DNA of 64,000 bases from Triglochin maritima (lineage: Eukaryota > Streptophyta > Magnoliopsida > Alismatales > Juncaginaceae): NCBI GenBank assembly GCA_963682175.1, contig OY821787.1, forward strand, positions 14,176,501 through 14,240,500, given 5' to 3'. Positions 29,808 to 42,374 of the stretch are shown in pieces. The first letter of the stretch is position 1. Every line of letters starts with the position of its first letter. Made by a program: the position numbers and the translations under genes. Under the pieces are notes generated by a model, which was given only the letters and a program-made list of their open reading frames with translations, searched no databases and had not been told where the DNA came from.

Positions 29808-32726
29808 TCACATATATCATGCATATATTCGTGTATTACATCCTCTATTTTGAACCTAAGCAATACTATGTAACGAGTTTTATGTTGAAGTTTCAGGAAC
29901 AAACATGATTGAGAGAAGAGACACAACAGGACCTGAACGTAAGAAAAATGACTGAATTATGAGACTTATGGACTGACATGCAAGATGGTGTAGGATCGTG
30001 AGGGTCTCTAATTCTAATCACTTTTAAGATAATTACCTACTTTAATCAATAGAGAATATGCAGCGGAATAAAGGAATGGAAAATGCAAACCACAATGGAG
30101 ATGAAAGATTTTAAAGAGGTTCGGCACCCCACCCGGGTCCTAGTCCTGTCTTGCAAGCTCCACTCGGATCACCGAGATCCGCTCACGACTTCACTAACCA
30201 CTCCCCGTTCTGGGCCGGGAGAGAACGCTTTTACAATCTTCAAACTCGCGAACAACCCTCGCCGAGCTTGGCTCCTCCTCTCACAATCCGACAGGGACAC
30301 TTCGGGCTCTCACCGAAGTCTATACTCTTGTCTTGGGCTTTCACCAAGACCCTTCCTTCTTGAACAAACAATGAGTGGAACAACACTCTCTAATCTTGAG
30401 CACACTTGAGTGACAATAGGATTTAAGACTAAAGTGTGGAAGGTTTGAGGCTTGGATTGTTTGGAGCTTTCTCTCTAATGTGGGGGAAAAATAGTAGTGG
30501 GAGAGTTGTGTTAAAATGTGTTTTACAACTCTATTTATAAGCTCCTAAAGAGTTATAGCTGTTAGGGATGAATTGGGTAAAGATTGTGTAAGATACACAA
30601 AACAGAAACTGATAGGACCCAATTCTGAGTAAGTTCGGTCGACTGTGTGGCAATTTTGAACACAGTTCGGTCGACCGGTAAAAGAACGTCGACCGCCAAA
30701 GGTTATTATCTTGGTACACTTAAGTTATCGGTCGAACACCGAGATAAGTTCGGTCGACCAAAAACCAACAGGCTCTTCTGGGTTGACAAACAAGATTGAA
30801 TTTGGTCAACCAAAACAAGGTCCAAGGTCGACCGAAAACCAACAGGAAGTTTTGGTTTGTCGAGTCTACTAAAGTTTGGTCGACCGAACAAGGTCCTCGG
30901 TTGACTGATACACTTAATGCATTTAGGGTATACGAAGATAATACGAATACGACCGTTGGGTATAATACGACAAAACAAACGGTCGAAAATTTGTTGTTAC
31001 TCGGTCGACCAAAAAGGTCTGGACGGTCGACCGAACTTGGGCATTAAAACACTAACAGGATATATGATCACTCGGTCGACCGAACAGTCTATTTTGGTCG
31101 ACTGAAAGTGGGCAGACAGTTCAAGTTAAGGTTTGGTATTTTCCGGTCTAAGTTTGGGTGATCTATTGAAGTCCAAATTATGTGAAATTTTGTGTGTGAC
31201 TTCTATAGGAAACCTAGTGTGTGTTTGAGTAGTTTTAGCTTAAAAACGGTCAATTACATAAAGTTCCTAAGACTCAAAGAAATACAAATTACATGTCTTC
31301 AAATGAGCTTGATTACATGTCTTGACTTGATTTCATTTCTTCCTTGAGTCTTTATCACCTGTAGAGGTTAGCACAAAGCAATATATATGCAATGCAACAT
31401 GTGTGCTACTCTACATGATCACAATTAAGATTAGGTTGATTAAATCATCAATACATAGATTAAGGATAAAAAGCCAACAGAGGGAAAGACCCGGATGTAA
31501 ACCAAAAGGACCTCTAAGCAAATCGAGAAACTCCACACCTTCATGAGGAGTATTTTGGCAATTCGATTCAAGCCTAAACTCCAACAACCAACTCGGGTGC
31601 ACTACACATGAAGAAATCAACCCAACAAAGTGCCTTCAAAACCAAAACACGATCCGAGCAGTATCGACCGCCAATTGGCGGTTCCAGACCGCTGATTAGT
31701 GGTCGGATCTTCTCCATATCCGATAATGTTTAGTCGGGTGTTGTATTAGTGTGTTTTATGTCCATTTATAGTATTCCATTAGTCCCACATCAGGGGATTG
31801 TCCCCGATTACCTTTTTCCTTGACTATAAATAGAACTCTTTCTCCTCCCTTGTAATACACTCCTTGCTTGGTGGTCACTCTCTCTACTTGGAGTAAAAGT
31901 TTTGTAGCAAAACTCTAGTGGACAGATGCTACATGTAATGTGAGTGAGTAATACAAGAAAGTTTTGTAGTTTTATATTGTCTCTTTCAATTCTTGTATGC
32001 CTAGTTTAATTTCATTTTATCTCATTTTCTTAATGAGTAGTGAGTTGTTCCATCTCCCTTTGGGAGTGGAGGTGATGTAAAATATGTGATAGTGACGAAT
32101 TCTTTTATTTTTTTCATTTCATATGCTTAATGTAGATCTATACTTGTAGCATGCTTAAACTCGTATTAGATGGGATAATGTCCACACTAGGTACTTATCT
32201 CATGCTAGCTTTAGAGTTTATCTTGTTGCTTGTAATGGTTTGATGGGAATGACTTGTTATGTATGGATCCATGTTTGGTGCACATTCACATGAATGATTT
32301 AGGTTGTATGCAGGATTGATTGATGCTATAATGATCAAACTATGTACTTATTACATGTTTGATAATCTAAAATCAACCTCAACTTTATGTGAAATATGCA
32401 TGTTCAGGGTTTTCCATGTAGTGTTGTGTATCCTACACTTAGATTCTACACTAGCTTCTACTTGTATGCCACACTAACTACACTTGTTCCTAATTGAAAT
32501 GAAGAGTCACTCACACACACATACCTACACACCTCCACTCCATGGGGGTTTAGTTTAATTGGTAGTTCATTCATAGTTTAGTTTAGTGTAACCACACTTC
32601 TTCTCTCCTCTTTTCCCACTTGCCTTTGAAAGAACCAGGGTCGACACATCTCCCTATGGATCGTCATGTACTTGCCACGTCTTCACCGACAGCCGTGCAC
32701 TTGCGGTTAAACTTAAATCACAATCA
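29808..32726 (+). repeat. 5' LTR of element E (contains D4)
   Basis: 2919 bp including D4. U3 palindromes lie at 31665-31704 (accgccaattggcggt and gaccgctgattagtggtc). TATA box 'actataaatag' is at 31823-31833. It ends ..aatcacaatca directly before the primer site. It is nearly identical to the 3' LTR except near 32280-32360. Confidence 0.85.
29989..31479 (-). mobile_element. Solo LTR D4 inside E's 5' LTR
   Basis: 1491 bp, D family in minus orientation; on the plus strand it runs from TGTAGGATCGTGAGGG to AAAGCCAACA. The flanks gatgg and gaggg match at four of five positions, a decayed target-site duplication. TATA box on the minus strand is at 30531-30540. About fourteen CGGTCGACCG-like motifs lie upstream of it (30632-31103). 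It occupies the same site as D5 in the other LTR. Confidence 0.8.
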
Positions 32727-32732
32727 AGTTTT

Positions 32733-32750
32733 TCGCACCGTTGTCGGGGA
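32733..32750 (+). promoter_or_regulatory. Primer-binding site of element E (decayed tRNA-Asp type)
   Basis: TCGCACCGTTGTCGGGGA lies six bases after the 5' LTR. It differs from the B site at three positions, so it is a mutated version of the same site. Confidence 0.72.
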
Positions 32751-33873
32751 GGTGTTTTGTCTAGACTCTGGTTTGGACAATTCGAGTGGGTTTAATCTTT
32801 TGTGTTTAGTTTTTGTTAGTTTCAGGGACATCTTCGCATCAAGGAGGCACCAGGAGCAATTTGGATTAAAGAGCAGCCATTTGGACTGCCAATCAGTGGC
32901 CTGAGACCGCCAACAAGCGGCCTGGTGAGCTTCTTGTGCTCCAACTTTTCTTGTGGTTGTTTATAATTGCAATATAGTGGTCTGGGGGGTCCATTTGGCA
33001 TGTTATGACCCGTAGTTTGCTCCCAGATCAATAATCAATCCCCCTTTTTAATCAACATGGACCTTAAAACTCAAAGCAAAAGATTAGATTGATTGCCATC
33101 TAGGCCCTGCATCATTGGTAGACCTTGCACGCACTCGTCTTTTCTTTTCTTTACATTCTTGTTGTTGATTGCTGGCGTGAGGTACGTTCATCCATTCTCT
33201 CATTCATGCATGGTTAAAGCATGCATTAGTTAGTAAGGTTCATCGGGACAAGTGTGGGGTGAGTGTTTGTTTGGAGAGTTTATTGCTAGATTAAGACTCA
33301 AAACGCTACTAAGAAAGGATTGTCCCACACAAGATAAGGTATGGGATTTCATCACCCTTTCCTTAGCCCCAAAAATCACACTAATCAAAGCCTTAATTCT
33401 AAAAGAAAGTAGACATTGGCCCATAAGGATTTCAGACGCAGTAGCAGAGTGATCCATTTGAGACAGTCATGATCTGATCAGTGTCTCCTGCCTTCTCAAT
33501 AGTAGGAGGTACTGGATCTTCAGATCTGGTATCACTTGCTGAGTATTGTGGTCTTTATTGTAGGGAAGTGAGGTGTGTCGAGACTAGTAATCTCGAAGTT
33601 AGCCGTCGTCTAGGCTAAGGACCTATAACCATAAGTTGTTTGAGCCATGTTTGATTGCTTCTCTTCTACCCTCACCCACTACCCACGCTAGGTATAAGGA
33701 TTCTTCCCTTCTCATCTGAGTCTTTTCCTCCTCTATATTCTACGAGTTGTCTCCTCCTCAGATTACACATTTTGTTGTGTATGGTTTTAGAATCGAGTCG
33801 AGCGTTTTATATGAGGTTGGCCTTGTTCTGTTGAGAGCGTTCAACTTGAGAGAATGGATTTTTTTCTTCTGAG
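32751..33873 (+). other. 5' leader of element E
   Basis: Non-coding. Near the primer site it holds gactgccaatcagtggcc (32884-32901) and gaccgccaacaagcggcctg (32905-32924), counterparts of the U3 palindromes and of the A leader. The shared leader block lies at 33333-33430 (inverted in reading compared with A and B as printed, because E is on the plus strand). No gene is seen before gag. Confidence 0.6.
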
Positions 33874-35520
33874 ATGGACGTTCTAGGTGAACGCCCATCT
33901 CCAACTCGTGCTCCTTTGGAGCACGTGGCCGAGTCGTCTCATGGGGGTGAGGGAGACGGGGCTCGATACATGGATTACCTCGGTCCTCTCCCGCCACCAC
34001 GTAGTCCTCATTCGACTCAGGAGGAGAGATTCGGTTATGATCGAGTTCAGGGTACACCACCACGTTTAGCTCGACAGGATAGACCGATAACTCTGTGGAA
34101 GCGGACCCATCCTGTTTGGCCCGCACAACCTTCTTCTATAGTTCTCCGGCCTGCTCACGGGAGCAACTATGAATTGAAACCTCAATATGTGAGCATGCTT
34201 CGTACCTTCACTGCTAATAAGGAGGATCCGTATATCTTTTTACGTAAATTCGAGGAGGTATGCTTCATGTTCAAGCTTCAATAGCTTGACGAGGATTCTG
34301 TCCAGTTGAGGATGATTTCTTTTGCGTTGAAGGATAACATGAAGAAATTGATGTACAACCTCCCAGCAAACTTGATTTCGTCTTGGGATGACTTTGTGAC
34401 CGTCTTTCTGAAGAGATTCTTCCCCCAAAGGAAGATTCAATAGATACGGCACCAGATACATCAAATGTATTAGACTAAGACCAAATTGTTTCATGTTTTC
34501 TTTGAGAGGTTCAAAGACCTAATCCTGTAGTGCCCTCATCATGGGATTGAGTTGTGGCAGTTGTGCCAAATTGTTTATGAGGGCCTCAACTACAACACCC
34601 GCACATTGTTGGAGTCGATGTGTCAGGGTGATTTCCAAATGAAATCCATTGATGAGGCAAGAGATACTTTTGAATTAATGGCTGAACGTACCCTTGAGTG
34701 CGAAACCATGAGAGAGCCACCAGCCGCCAAATCTTATGGTTGAGCTGGATCATACCAAGTTGAGTCAACTATCGCGTCTGATGTGAAATGGTTGCCCTCA
34801 TGCGTAGGATTGAGAGTTTAGAGTTGGACCGAGCTCCTGTAGCTACTCCTGCTTGTAGTAGGTGTGGACTTACGGGATATAGTGACTTAGAGTGTGCTTA
34901 CGCTCCAAGCGATACTGAGCATGCAAATGCGATGTATCCACAACGGCCCCATAACGGCCCGTACAATCACTCCTACTATCTGGGATGGTGAAACCACCCT
35001 AACTTCTCATGGGGCCCTAACAGGGGCAACAGTCAGAGCTCGCACGCTCAACCTCAACCTCCACCTCATCACTTTCCATGCCTATCGGCGACCTACCAAC
35101 CCCCACATCAAACGTCTCAGCCCCATACTCACCAACCTACTCAGGCTTTACCATCGGGTTATTCTAGTCAGACTCTACCTCAGCGGGTTGACCCATGGGA
35201 CTCCACTCTTGAACAAACTGTTCACGCGTTCATACAGAGCACGCAAACCATGCTTGTGGCCAATAACTCTATGGTCAAAGCATTAGAAGGGCAAGTTAGC
35301 CAGTTGGCTCATCAGCTCCATGAACGTGAGAATGGTCAATTCCCAAGTCAACCCGAGGTGAACCCACGGGATACACAATCTCAAGGAAGGACGCTAGTAC
35401 CTCAAGCTACCTCTGGACCAACCCATCATTTTAATGTGATTCATACTTTGAGGTCCGGTAAGGAGGTGGACAACCACATTAGGTTGCCTTCCTTGCAATC
35501 ACTCTTTTGGTGTCAGCAGA
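33874..35520 (+). pseudogene. Element E gag (many stops)
   Basis: It begins MDVLGERPSPTRAPLEHVAE and keeps the same gag core as A: 'ELKPQYVSMLRTFTANKEDP', RFFPQRK, CPHHGIELWQLCQIVYEGLN, LLESMCQGDFQMKSIDEARD. TAG stops occur near 34282, 34440, 34470, 34530 and 34740 where A has Gln or Trp codons, and a frameshift lies near 34785. The zinc-knuckle region is still visible (CSRCGLTGYSDLEC, 34853 onward), but the His of CCHC is replaced by Tyr. E's gag is clearly more decayed than A's although its LTRs are still similar. Confidence 0.82.
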
Positions 35521-35526
35521 CCTGCG

Positions 35527-36433
35527 GTGATACCTACATCTACGAGGGGGCCGAACCCTGAGGTCCCATTGTCTCATCATGGGTCGAAGGAATCAGATTC
35601 TGATATCCCCACTCATGTTTCTACGGAACAAAATGCTGAGGTTCTTTCGAAAGACCCTTATACCCCGAAGGTGTTATTCCTTGAGCACCTTAAAAAGAAA
35701 ACTTCAGATCAGCATGACAAAATGCTTGAGATCTTTCGGCAAGTTAAGGTAAACATTCCTCTATTAGAGGTGATTCAACAAATGTCACCTTATGCCAAGG
35801 TTCTCAAGGATGTATGCACCAAGAAGAGGAAAACCAATGTTCCCAAGAAAACGTTTCTTGCCGCTAATGTGAGTTCATTGTTGGCACAACCCATGCAAGT
35901 CAAATACAAGGACCCTGGTTGCCCTACTATTTCTTGTGCATTGGTGAGGTGTCAATACATCGAGCTTTATTAGTCCTTGGTGCATCTATCATTCTTCTGT
36001 CGTATTCGGCCAACATCCACCTCAGTCTTGGAGACCTCAAACAAACAAAAATCACTCTTCAACTGGCTCATAGGTCTATGAAGAAACCGAGGGGCATGGT
36101 GGAAGATGTACTGATCAAATTGGGAGAGTTTATTTATACATTTGATTTCTTTGTTTTTGATATTGAAGTTGTGCCAAACCCACTTCTACAAATTCCGGTT
36201 ATTTTGGGGCGACCATTTCTAGCGACTTCCAATACCTTGATCAATTGTCGCAATGGTCTGATGTGCTTGACATATGGTCGTAAGTGCGCTGATTTCAACA
36301 TCTTCACCATCGGCAAGAATCCAGGTGCCATCGATGACCTTGTTGAGGTCAACTTTATCCAGGGCACGGATGACATTGAAGTCGAAGGCACCTTCAAGTA
36401 TTTCAGAGAGTTGTTCGATGGAGATGCTGATGG
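35527..36433 (+). pseudogene. Element E retropepsin segment, 5' part
   Basis: Aspartic protease region in frame with the tail. KKRKTNVPKKTFLAANVSSL is followed by SIHRALLVLGAS, so the catalytic Asp of DLGAS has become Val (VLGAS). Then KKPRGMVEDVLIKLGEFIYT, PVILGRPFLATSNTLINCRN and TFKYFRELFDGDADG follow. A frameshift near 35940 lies just before the catalytic motif. The frame is interrupted at 36433 by element F and continues at 45887. Confidence 0.8.
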
Positions 36434-38503
36434 TGTAGGATTTCATGTTTAATTATACATATATATTTCGAATTTTTATGTATAATAAGGATCAATTTTC
36501 AATTTTCTAGAATTTATTCCATGCATCGGTTTGTTTTAACAAACTAGTTTCAAAAACTCTATTAAAACAAACATGAAGGAGCTCCGAAATTCATACCTAG
36601 AAGTTCTCTAAAACTTCTCGAAGATTCGGAGACGGTTGGGATGCTCCTCGCTGCGCCGGATGCCTCCGAGTATTCACCAAACTCTAAACAAGATCGGAGA
36701 GAGGGAAGCTAGTCTCTCAATCTCCGATTGGGTTTAGAATCTAATTACTAACCCCTCTTTAGTTCCCTTTAGAAGATGACCTCTGACGAACTAAAACTAA
36801 ACTTAAGAATTAAGGAATTTTCGTGGAGAATTATGGAGAGAGATTTTGCATAAGAAATATAATGAATTAATTAAGGAGGTAATGAGATAACCTTGTATTT
36901 ATAGGTTCTCTCCAAACTACCTATTCATGTGCAACCTCTTGCCCATGATTCCATGCAAAATTCCATCTAACCATCCATTATTTATTAATAAATAATCTTA
37001 GCCACGAATTAAATCAATTATGGACCAATTCCATGCATGATCTAATTAATTCTTAAATTAATTCTGCATAAAACCGTCTGACCGGTCGACCGTCTGCGAG
37101 GTCCGGTCGACCGTTTAGACCTGGTTTCGGTCGACCGTTTAGACACTCGGTCGACCGTTCGCAACATTAAAATATTTCATCACAATGTTCGGTCGACCGA
37201 CCGATAAATTCGGTCGACCGAAAACAAACATACGAAATCCCTGTTACGATGTACACACATCCGGTCGACCGTGCAATATTGCGGTCGACCGTCCCACATC
37301 CGGTCGACCGTTTACTGTTTAGCGGTCGACCGTTTGTGCACTGTGCTGCAGACTTGTCAAATTTCGGTTTAACCCCTACAAAATTTGACATTTCGGGATT
37401 AGTAATAAATTCACAACTTATGTAACATATTATCCTATGTAATGATCAATCATTACACCCCATAATATTTACATCACATATGAATTTAATTTAGATTCTA
37501 ATTATGTTATAAATCACAACATAATTTTGATTTTGCTTGTTCACCCCATGTGTCATATTTTCTACATGAAACCCGACACATCCTATGAACTCAAAATCCC
37601 CATTTCTTGTTTCCCAGTTTTGTGGTGTGACCTATGGGAGGATCTAAACTAAGTTGGCAGTGATATTAAGAGCTTAATATCACAAGCTATAAGCGGTATC
37701 TAGCTACACATTATAGCTCCCAATTAGTTAGATGTCTTAATTCCACTCGAACCAAAACCCGATCCATTTAGTGATGGAGTGCACCACTTGTGGCCGTCCC
37801 TTGCCTCATGATATTAAGAATACACACAAAGTAGTATTGTGTCATCTTTGTATTAGTATTCATTTCTTGATCTATTTAAGCTAGTTATAAATATGTGACT
37901 TAACTCAAATCACATTGTGCACATTATAACTTTGCTTTATCAAGGGGCCCACTAATATCATCACTCAATTAAGAGGGGCAATGATAGTCTTTTGACTAAC
38001 TATCTTCTCCAACAAAAGTTGTACTTAACCAACCAATGTCTTTACACTACACTGATCGATAGTTCAAGACACTGATCTAATTAAGTATTCCTTAAGTGAT
38101 TAGATATAAGTCTCATATCAAAGGACCAAAGACACAGTAAAATATTAATGACACAGAAACACATTTCTATAATATTTTACTTATTAGGTCTATTCAGTAT
38201 ACAACAGTAATATTTTCCTCTTTTGCATACCCGTGTCGTCACTCACTTGTAGAGCTACAATGATCTATGACCAACACGACAATCTTAACTCGGTAATTAA
38301 TGTCCCATGTTAATTACCATGATTGCGAATATCTTTTGTTTTATGCAAACCAATATCTTTCAGAGCTCTACGGTTAAGGACCAAGAGCCTCTTCCTTAAC
38401 ACTTCTAAAAGACGAATACCATAAACAAGGAACAAAATGATTTCTCATTCAATTCATAATAATTGACATTTAAAAGTAAAACTTTTAGAACACAGTCCCT
38501 TCA
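36434..38503 (-). repeat. 3' LTR of element F
   Basis: 2070 bp, TG...CA. It carries ten copies of the perfect palindrome cggtcgaccg in about 250 bp (37082-37332), upstream (minus strand) of the TATA region 'tataaatac' near 36896-36905. Confidence 0.9.
37082..37332. repeat. Array of ten CGGTCGACCG palindromes (F 3' LTR)
   Basis: Ten copies of a 10-bp palindrome at irregular 15-60 bp spacing, in otherwise unique AT-rich DNA. The same array is in the other LTR (44464-44716), where one copy reads ggtcgacctt. Position is U3, about 180-430 bp upstream of TATA. Confidence 0.9.
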
Positions 38504-38515
38504 ATCTCCCACTTG
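38504..38515 (-). promoter_or_regulatory. Polypurine tract of element F
   Basis: The minus strand reads aagtgggagat against the 3' LTR start TGAAGG, the usual copia plus-strand primer. Confidence 0.75.
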
Positions 38516-41302
38516 TTATCAAAGATATTCGCAAATCACCTATCAAGCCAATCCACATGGACCCTCGGATCCATGGACTCGAAATGTATTTCGTCTCTTA
38601 GCTTGGTATGATGGTTTGTTGAATGGATCAGTTGTGCCACTGTTGTGTCCACCTATTTATTTATTTTGTCTTTCGTTGGTGGTTGAGTTAGCTGTAGTGA
38701 TATTACTCCTAACTACACTAGCTCATACCTCCACCTTCGATAATGATGACGCATCATCACTCCAACCTCTTATTGTCTAGAATTCCTATAAGAATTGCAT
38801 CAAAACAGCCCTCGGCTATTTTCTCCTTTGTCTTCCATAAACACGAACCTTATCTTTAGTCTGGTTAAGGTACTTCAGAATATTCTTGACCGCAATCCTA
38901 TGATTAGGATTCGCGTTGGATTGGTGACTTCTTGTCACATTTAAAGCATACGAAATATTGAGTCTTGTGCAAGCCATCGTGTACATGGTCCTTCCTTTTG
39001 CCGCAGCATAAAGGATACCTTCATGTACCCCAAGTCTTTGTGTGATTGAGCACATTGAGACTTCTTGAGTTGCACAGCTATACTCATACTTATTGGCATA
39101 TTGTCCATATCGGAATTGTTCACCCTGAACATTTCCAAAGACCTTGTCAATGTATGCACGTTGACTGAAGCCAATGAGTCTACGGGATGTATCTCAATGT
39201 ATCTTGATTCTCAAGATGTATTGAGCCTCATCCTTTTCTTTTCATTGAATACACTGATTTCAACGAAATTTCTCGTTTGCTAATGCAAAGGTATATGATT
39301 GCTCATGAGCAATATGTCATCGACATATAAGATCAGAAGTACTACATGGCTCCCACTAATCTCCTTGTATATACAAGGTACTCCTTTACTTTGAATGAAG
39401 TGAATCTTCTTCACCTCTTCGTCAAAGCATTTGTTCCAACTCCCTGATGCTTGCTTCAATCCATAAATGGATTCTCGAAACTTGCATTTCTTCTCGCTAC
39501 TATTTGGATCATCAAAACCTTGAGGTTGTACCATGTACATATCCTCCTCCAAGTTCCTGTTTAAGGAACGCCATTTTGATATCCATTTTCCATATCCCAC
39601 AATTGTGAAATGCGGTAATAGTGAGCATAATCCGAATAGATTTTAATATGGCAACTTCTCAAAAATTTCATCAAAGTCAATTTCTTGAATTTGATTATAA
39701 CTTTTGCTACAAGCCTTGCTTTGTAGGTTGTCAAGTTACTATCCATGTCTATCTTCCTCCTAAAAGCTCATTTATACCAAATGATATTTTCTCTTGAGGA
39801 AAGCTAATCAAGTTTCATATTTGATTATCATACATGGATTCTACTTCGGATTCCATGGCTTTTAACCATAGTTTGGAGTCTTTTCTATTGCTTCTCGGAA
39901 GGTCGAGGGATCTTTGGTATCTAGTACCATGATCTCATGAAGTCCCACATACTTATTGGGTTTCTTCCTTTCCCTCATTGACCTTCTTAGTTCTTTTGGT
40001 TCTTCTTGTGTCTCTCGAACTTCTTCCACAATTTCTTGAGGAATAGGTTCATGTTCGACTCTCGAACGCACACTAGGTGAGGCTGATTGAGATTCTCTCA
40101 CAATTTCTTGTAAGGATCTCTCGCTCATGCTCCCACTAACCAAATGAATCTCGGTTGGGCCTTCATGATTTTGAATGCAACATTCACATCATGATCTTGT
40201 AGAGTATCTTGAGTTTCCTCAAGCTCAACTCTACTCCCACTACTTTTCTCTCTTTTCCAGAAATTCCAGAAAAACCATATCTCTCTCTACAATCTTTCGA
40301 TTGGAGGTGATATACCAAAAGTAGTATCCTCTTGTCACACGAGGACAACCTATAAAGAAGCACTTATCCGCTTTTGGTTGAAGCTTGGTCGATATCAATT
40401 TCTTGATGTATACCTCACAACCCCAAATCTTGAGAAAGTCGAGCTTAGGTGTCTTTCAACTTCCATAGCTCACAAGACATTTTCTCCACGGATTTGGATG
40501 GAACATTATTTAGTGAGTTTGTCATTATTTGTAGTGCATAATTCCAAAAGTAAATCGGCAATTTAAATTGACTCATTATTGATCGAACCATGTCGAGCAA
40601 TATCCTATTCCTACTTTAGGAATGAGTCAAATTAGGTATTCTAAGCACTCACCCCTACGAACCTTTCATAGAGACTCGATATTCTTGTTGAGTCGGTTCA
40701 TTACTTCATTCTCGAATTCCTTGAACTTGTCAAAGAATTCACTTTTCCTTCCCATTAGACAAATATAGCCATAATGACTATAGTTGTTTGTGAACAAAAT
40801 GAAGTACCTCAAAACCGTCTCTTGCACTTGTACTTATCGGACCACATACATTAGAATGTATCATATCCAATTAGTTGTTCGTTTTCGTTCCTTTCTTCTT
40901 GAAAAGTCTCTTGGTCATTTATTTGACCAATCCGATAGTGCTACAAGATTGTATCATTCACGTGAGTTATCTTAGTTTCTCTTTTGTTATTGTTTGTTTG
41001 AGTTTGTTCATTATTTATTTCAAGCAAATAGAAATCATTCCATATGAATGTATTTGCATCGAAAATTCCATTCTTCGATATAGACAAGCAAGAATTAAAA
41101 TATTTATTAAAATTTATCCATATCCAAAACTTGATACAGAATAGTTCTTGCTAATCGAAGGTACATAACAAACATTCTACAAAACATAAATTTAAATCAC
41201 TAGACTATTGAAGTTCCATAGAATCTTGTACAATCGCAGCGATGCTTGTACTATTTCCAATCTTCAATATCATCTCGTTCCCAACGAGTTCCTTCCTATC
41301 CT
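38516..41302 (-). pseudogene. Element F pol remnants (integrase, RT, RNase H)
   Basis: Recognisable parts on the minus strand, in order: a segment near 40320-40380 ending CFFIGCPRVTRG (integrase C-terminal part); the linker 40143-39862 with ELRRSMRERKKPNKYV and TFREAIEKT; RT at about 39750-39280 with NLEEDMYMVQPQGFD, ESIYGLKQASGSWNKCF and the catalytic LILYVDDILLMS; and the start of RNase H at 39055-38816 (CTRLNISYAL, AVKNILKYLNQTKDKVRVYG). Stops and frameshifts are frequent, and the RNase H tail is shorter than usual. Pol is non-functional. Confidence 0.82.
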
Positions 41303-42274
41303 TCAATAGCTGCACATCAAAATTATGTGAGCACAAGATCCGGTAACCATTACCAAATCAAGGATAGAGGTGATTAAATTTATCTCAATAACAAACATAC
41401 CTACGGCGTTTCTCGAGCGCCTACGTTCAATCATCCCATTTTCAAGGTCTTCCTTGTACTTGGGGCAATTAGGTCGGATGTGTCCTTTTTCACCGCAGTG
41501 AAAGCACTTCGAGTTGGGAGTTGGAGACTTGTAAGTTTTCTCCCTTGAGACACTCCCATTAGCACCTCCTACTCCCTCGCTCTTGATTGACGTATCTTTG
41601 GTAAATTTGCCTTTACCTTTGTTGATCTTTTTGCTCTTCTTATGGATAGCAAGGACCTCATGGTCCCTACTCTTGCCCATATCAACTTCAGCCGTTTTGA
41701 GAGCGTTGTGAAGCTCCTCAAGACTCACCCCTTTCTCACGCACATGATAGTGCATCACAAAATCCTTAAAGGACGGGGCTAGAGAGCCAAGAATTAGATC
41801 TTCGGCAATGTCCACTGGCATTGGAGAAGAGAGCTTCGACAACTTCTCAAGGTATCCTTGCATCGTGAGAAAATGCATGGATACCGATGTTCCCTCCGCC
41901 ATATGGCACCTTGTGAGTGTGATGGTGGTCTTATAGCGCTCCTTTCGGGCACTATCCATGAACATCTTGGTTAGAGCCTCCATGGTCTTCTTAGGTTTTG
42001 AATCCAAGTATTTCGCTTGAAGCGAGTCAGCCATGGATGCTAGTATAAGACCGTGAACTTGGTTGTCTTGGTCTTCCCACTTGGCTATCGCCTCTTTCTC
42101 TTTATCGGTTGCCTTCTCATTTAATTTTGGGATTTCACCATCCAAAATATGAGATAGTTTTTCAAACCTCAACACGATATTAAGATTGAGTTGCCATTTC
42201 ATGAAGTTTGAGCCATCATTTTGCAAAGGGTTCTTTTCGATCATAGATCGCACAATTGGTTGGATATTTGACAT
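41303..42274 (-). CDS. Element F gag (copia type) with CCHC knuckle
   Basis: Open frame of 323 codons, start MSNIQPIVRSMIEKN at 42274. Gag forms the particle that packages copia RNA. The body matches the Retrotran_gag_2/UBN2 fold by motif: NPLQNDGSNFMKWQLNLNIV, 'LTKMFMDSARKERYKT', YLEKLSKLSSPMP and MHYHVREKGVSLEELHNALK. The knuckle CFHCGEKGHIRPNC (CX2CX4HX4C) lies near residue 270. After it the frame runs into the start of the protease, where 'VIEINL' is followed by a shifted and degenerate DTGCxxHI-like block ending in a stop. The gag itself is intact. Codons upstream to 42394 are also open, but they are encoded by a TA microsatellite and are unlikely to be translated. Confidence 0.85.
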   Translation of the reverse strand: MSNIQPIVRSMIEKNPLQNDGSNFMKWQLNLNIVLRFEKLSHILDGEIPKLNEKATDKEKEAIAKWEDQDNQVHGLILASMADSLQAKYLDSKPKKTMEALTKMFMDSARKERYKTTITLTRCHMAEGTSVSMHFLTMQGYLEKLSKLSSPMPVDIAEDLILGSLAPSFKDFVMHYHVREKGVSLEELHNALKTAEVDMGKSRDHEVLAIHKKSKKINKGKGKFTKDTSIKSEGVGGANGSVSREKTYKSPTPNSKCFHCGEKGHIRPNCPKYKEDLENGMIERRRSRNAVGMFVIEINLITSILDLVMVTGSCAHIILMCSY

Positions 42275-42327
42275 TTCTACAAAATAAATTATATAGGTTT
42301 TAATGCCAATTTTATGTTTTAATACAT

Positions 42328-42329
<2 letters not shown>

Positions 42330-42371
<42 letters not shown>
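42330..42371. repeat. (TA)n microsatellite
   Basis: About 20 TA dinucleotides, upstream of gag in element F. Confidence 0.95.

Positions 42372-42374
<3 letters not shown>

Noticed and set aside
30083..30409. 108-residue frame in D4, repeated in D5 (48362-48688)
   Set aside because: It lies in R/U5 of a solo LTR and is absent as an open frame in D1 and D3.
37167..37391. 74-residue open frame, present in both LTRs of F (also 44551-44775)
   Set aside because: It is produced by the repeated CGGTCGACCG motif and duplicated because it is in the LTR; no protein-like features.
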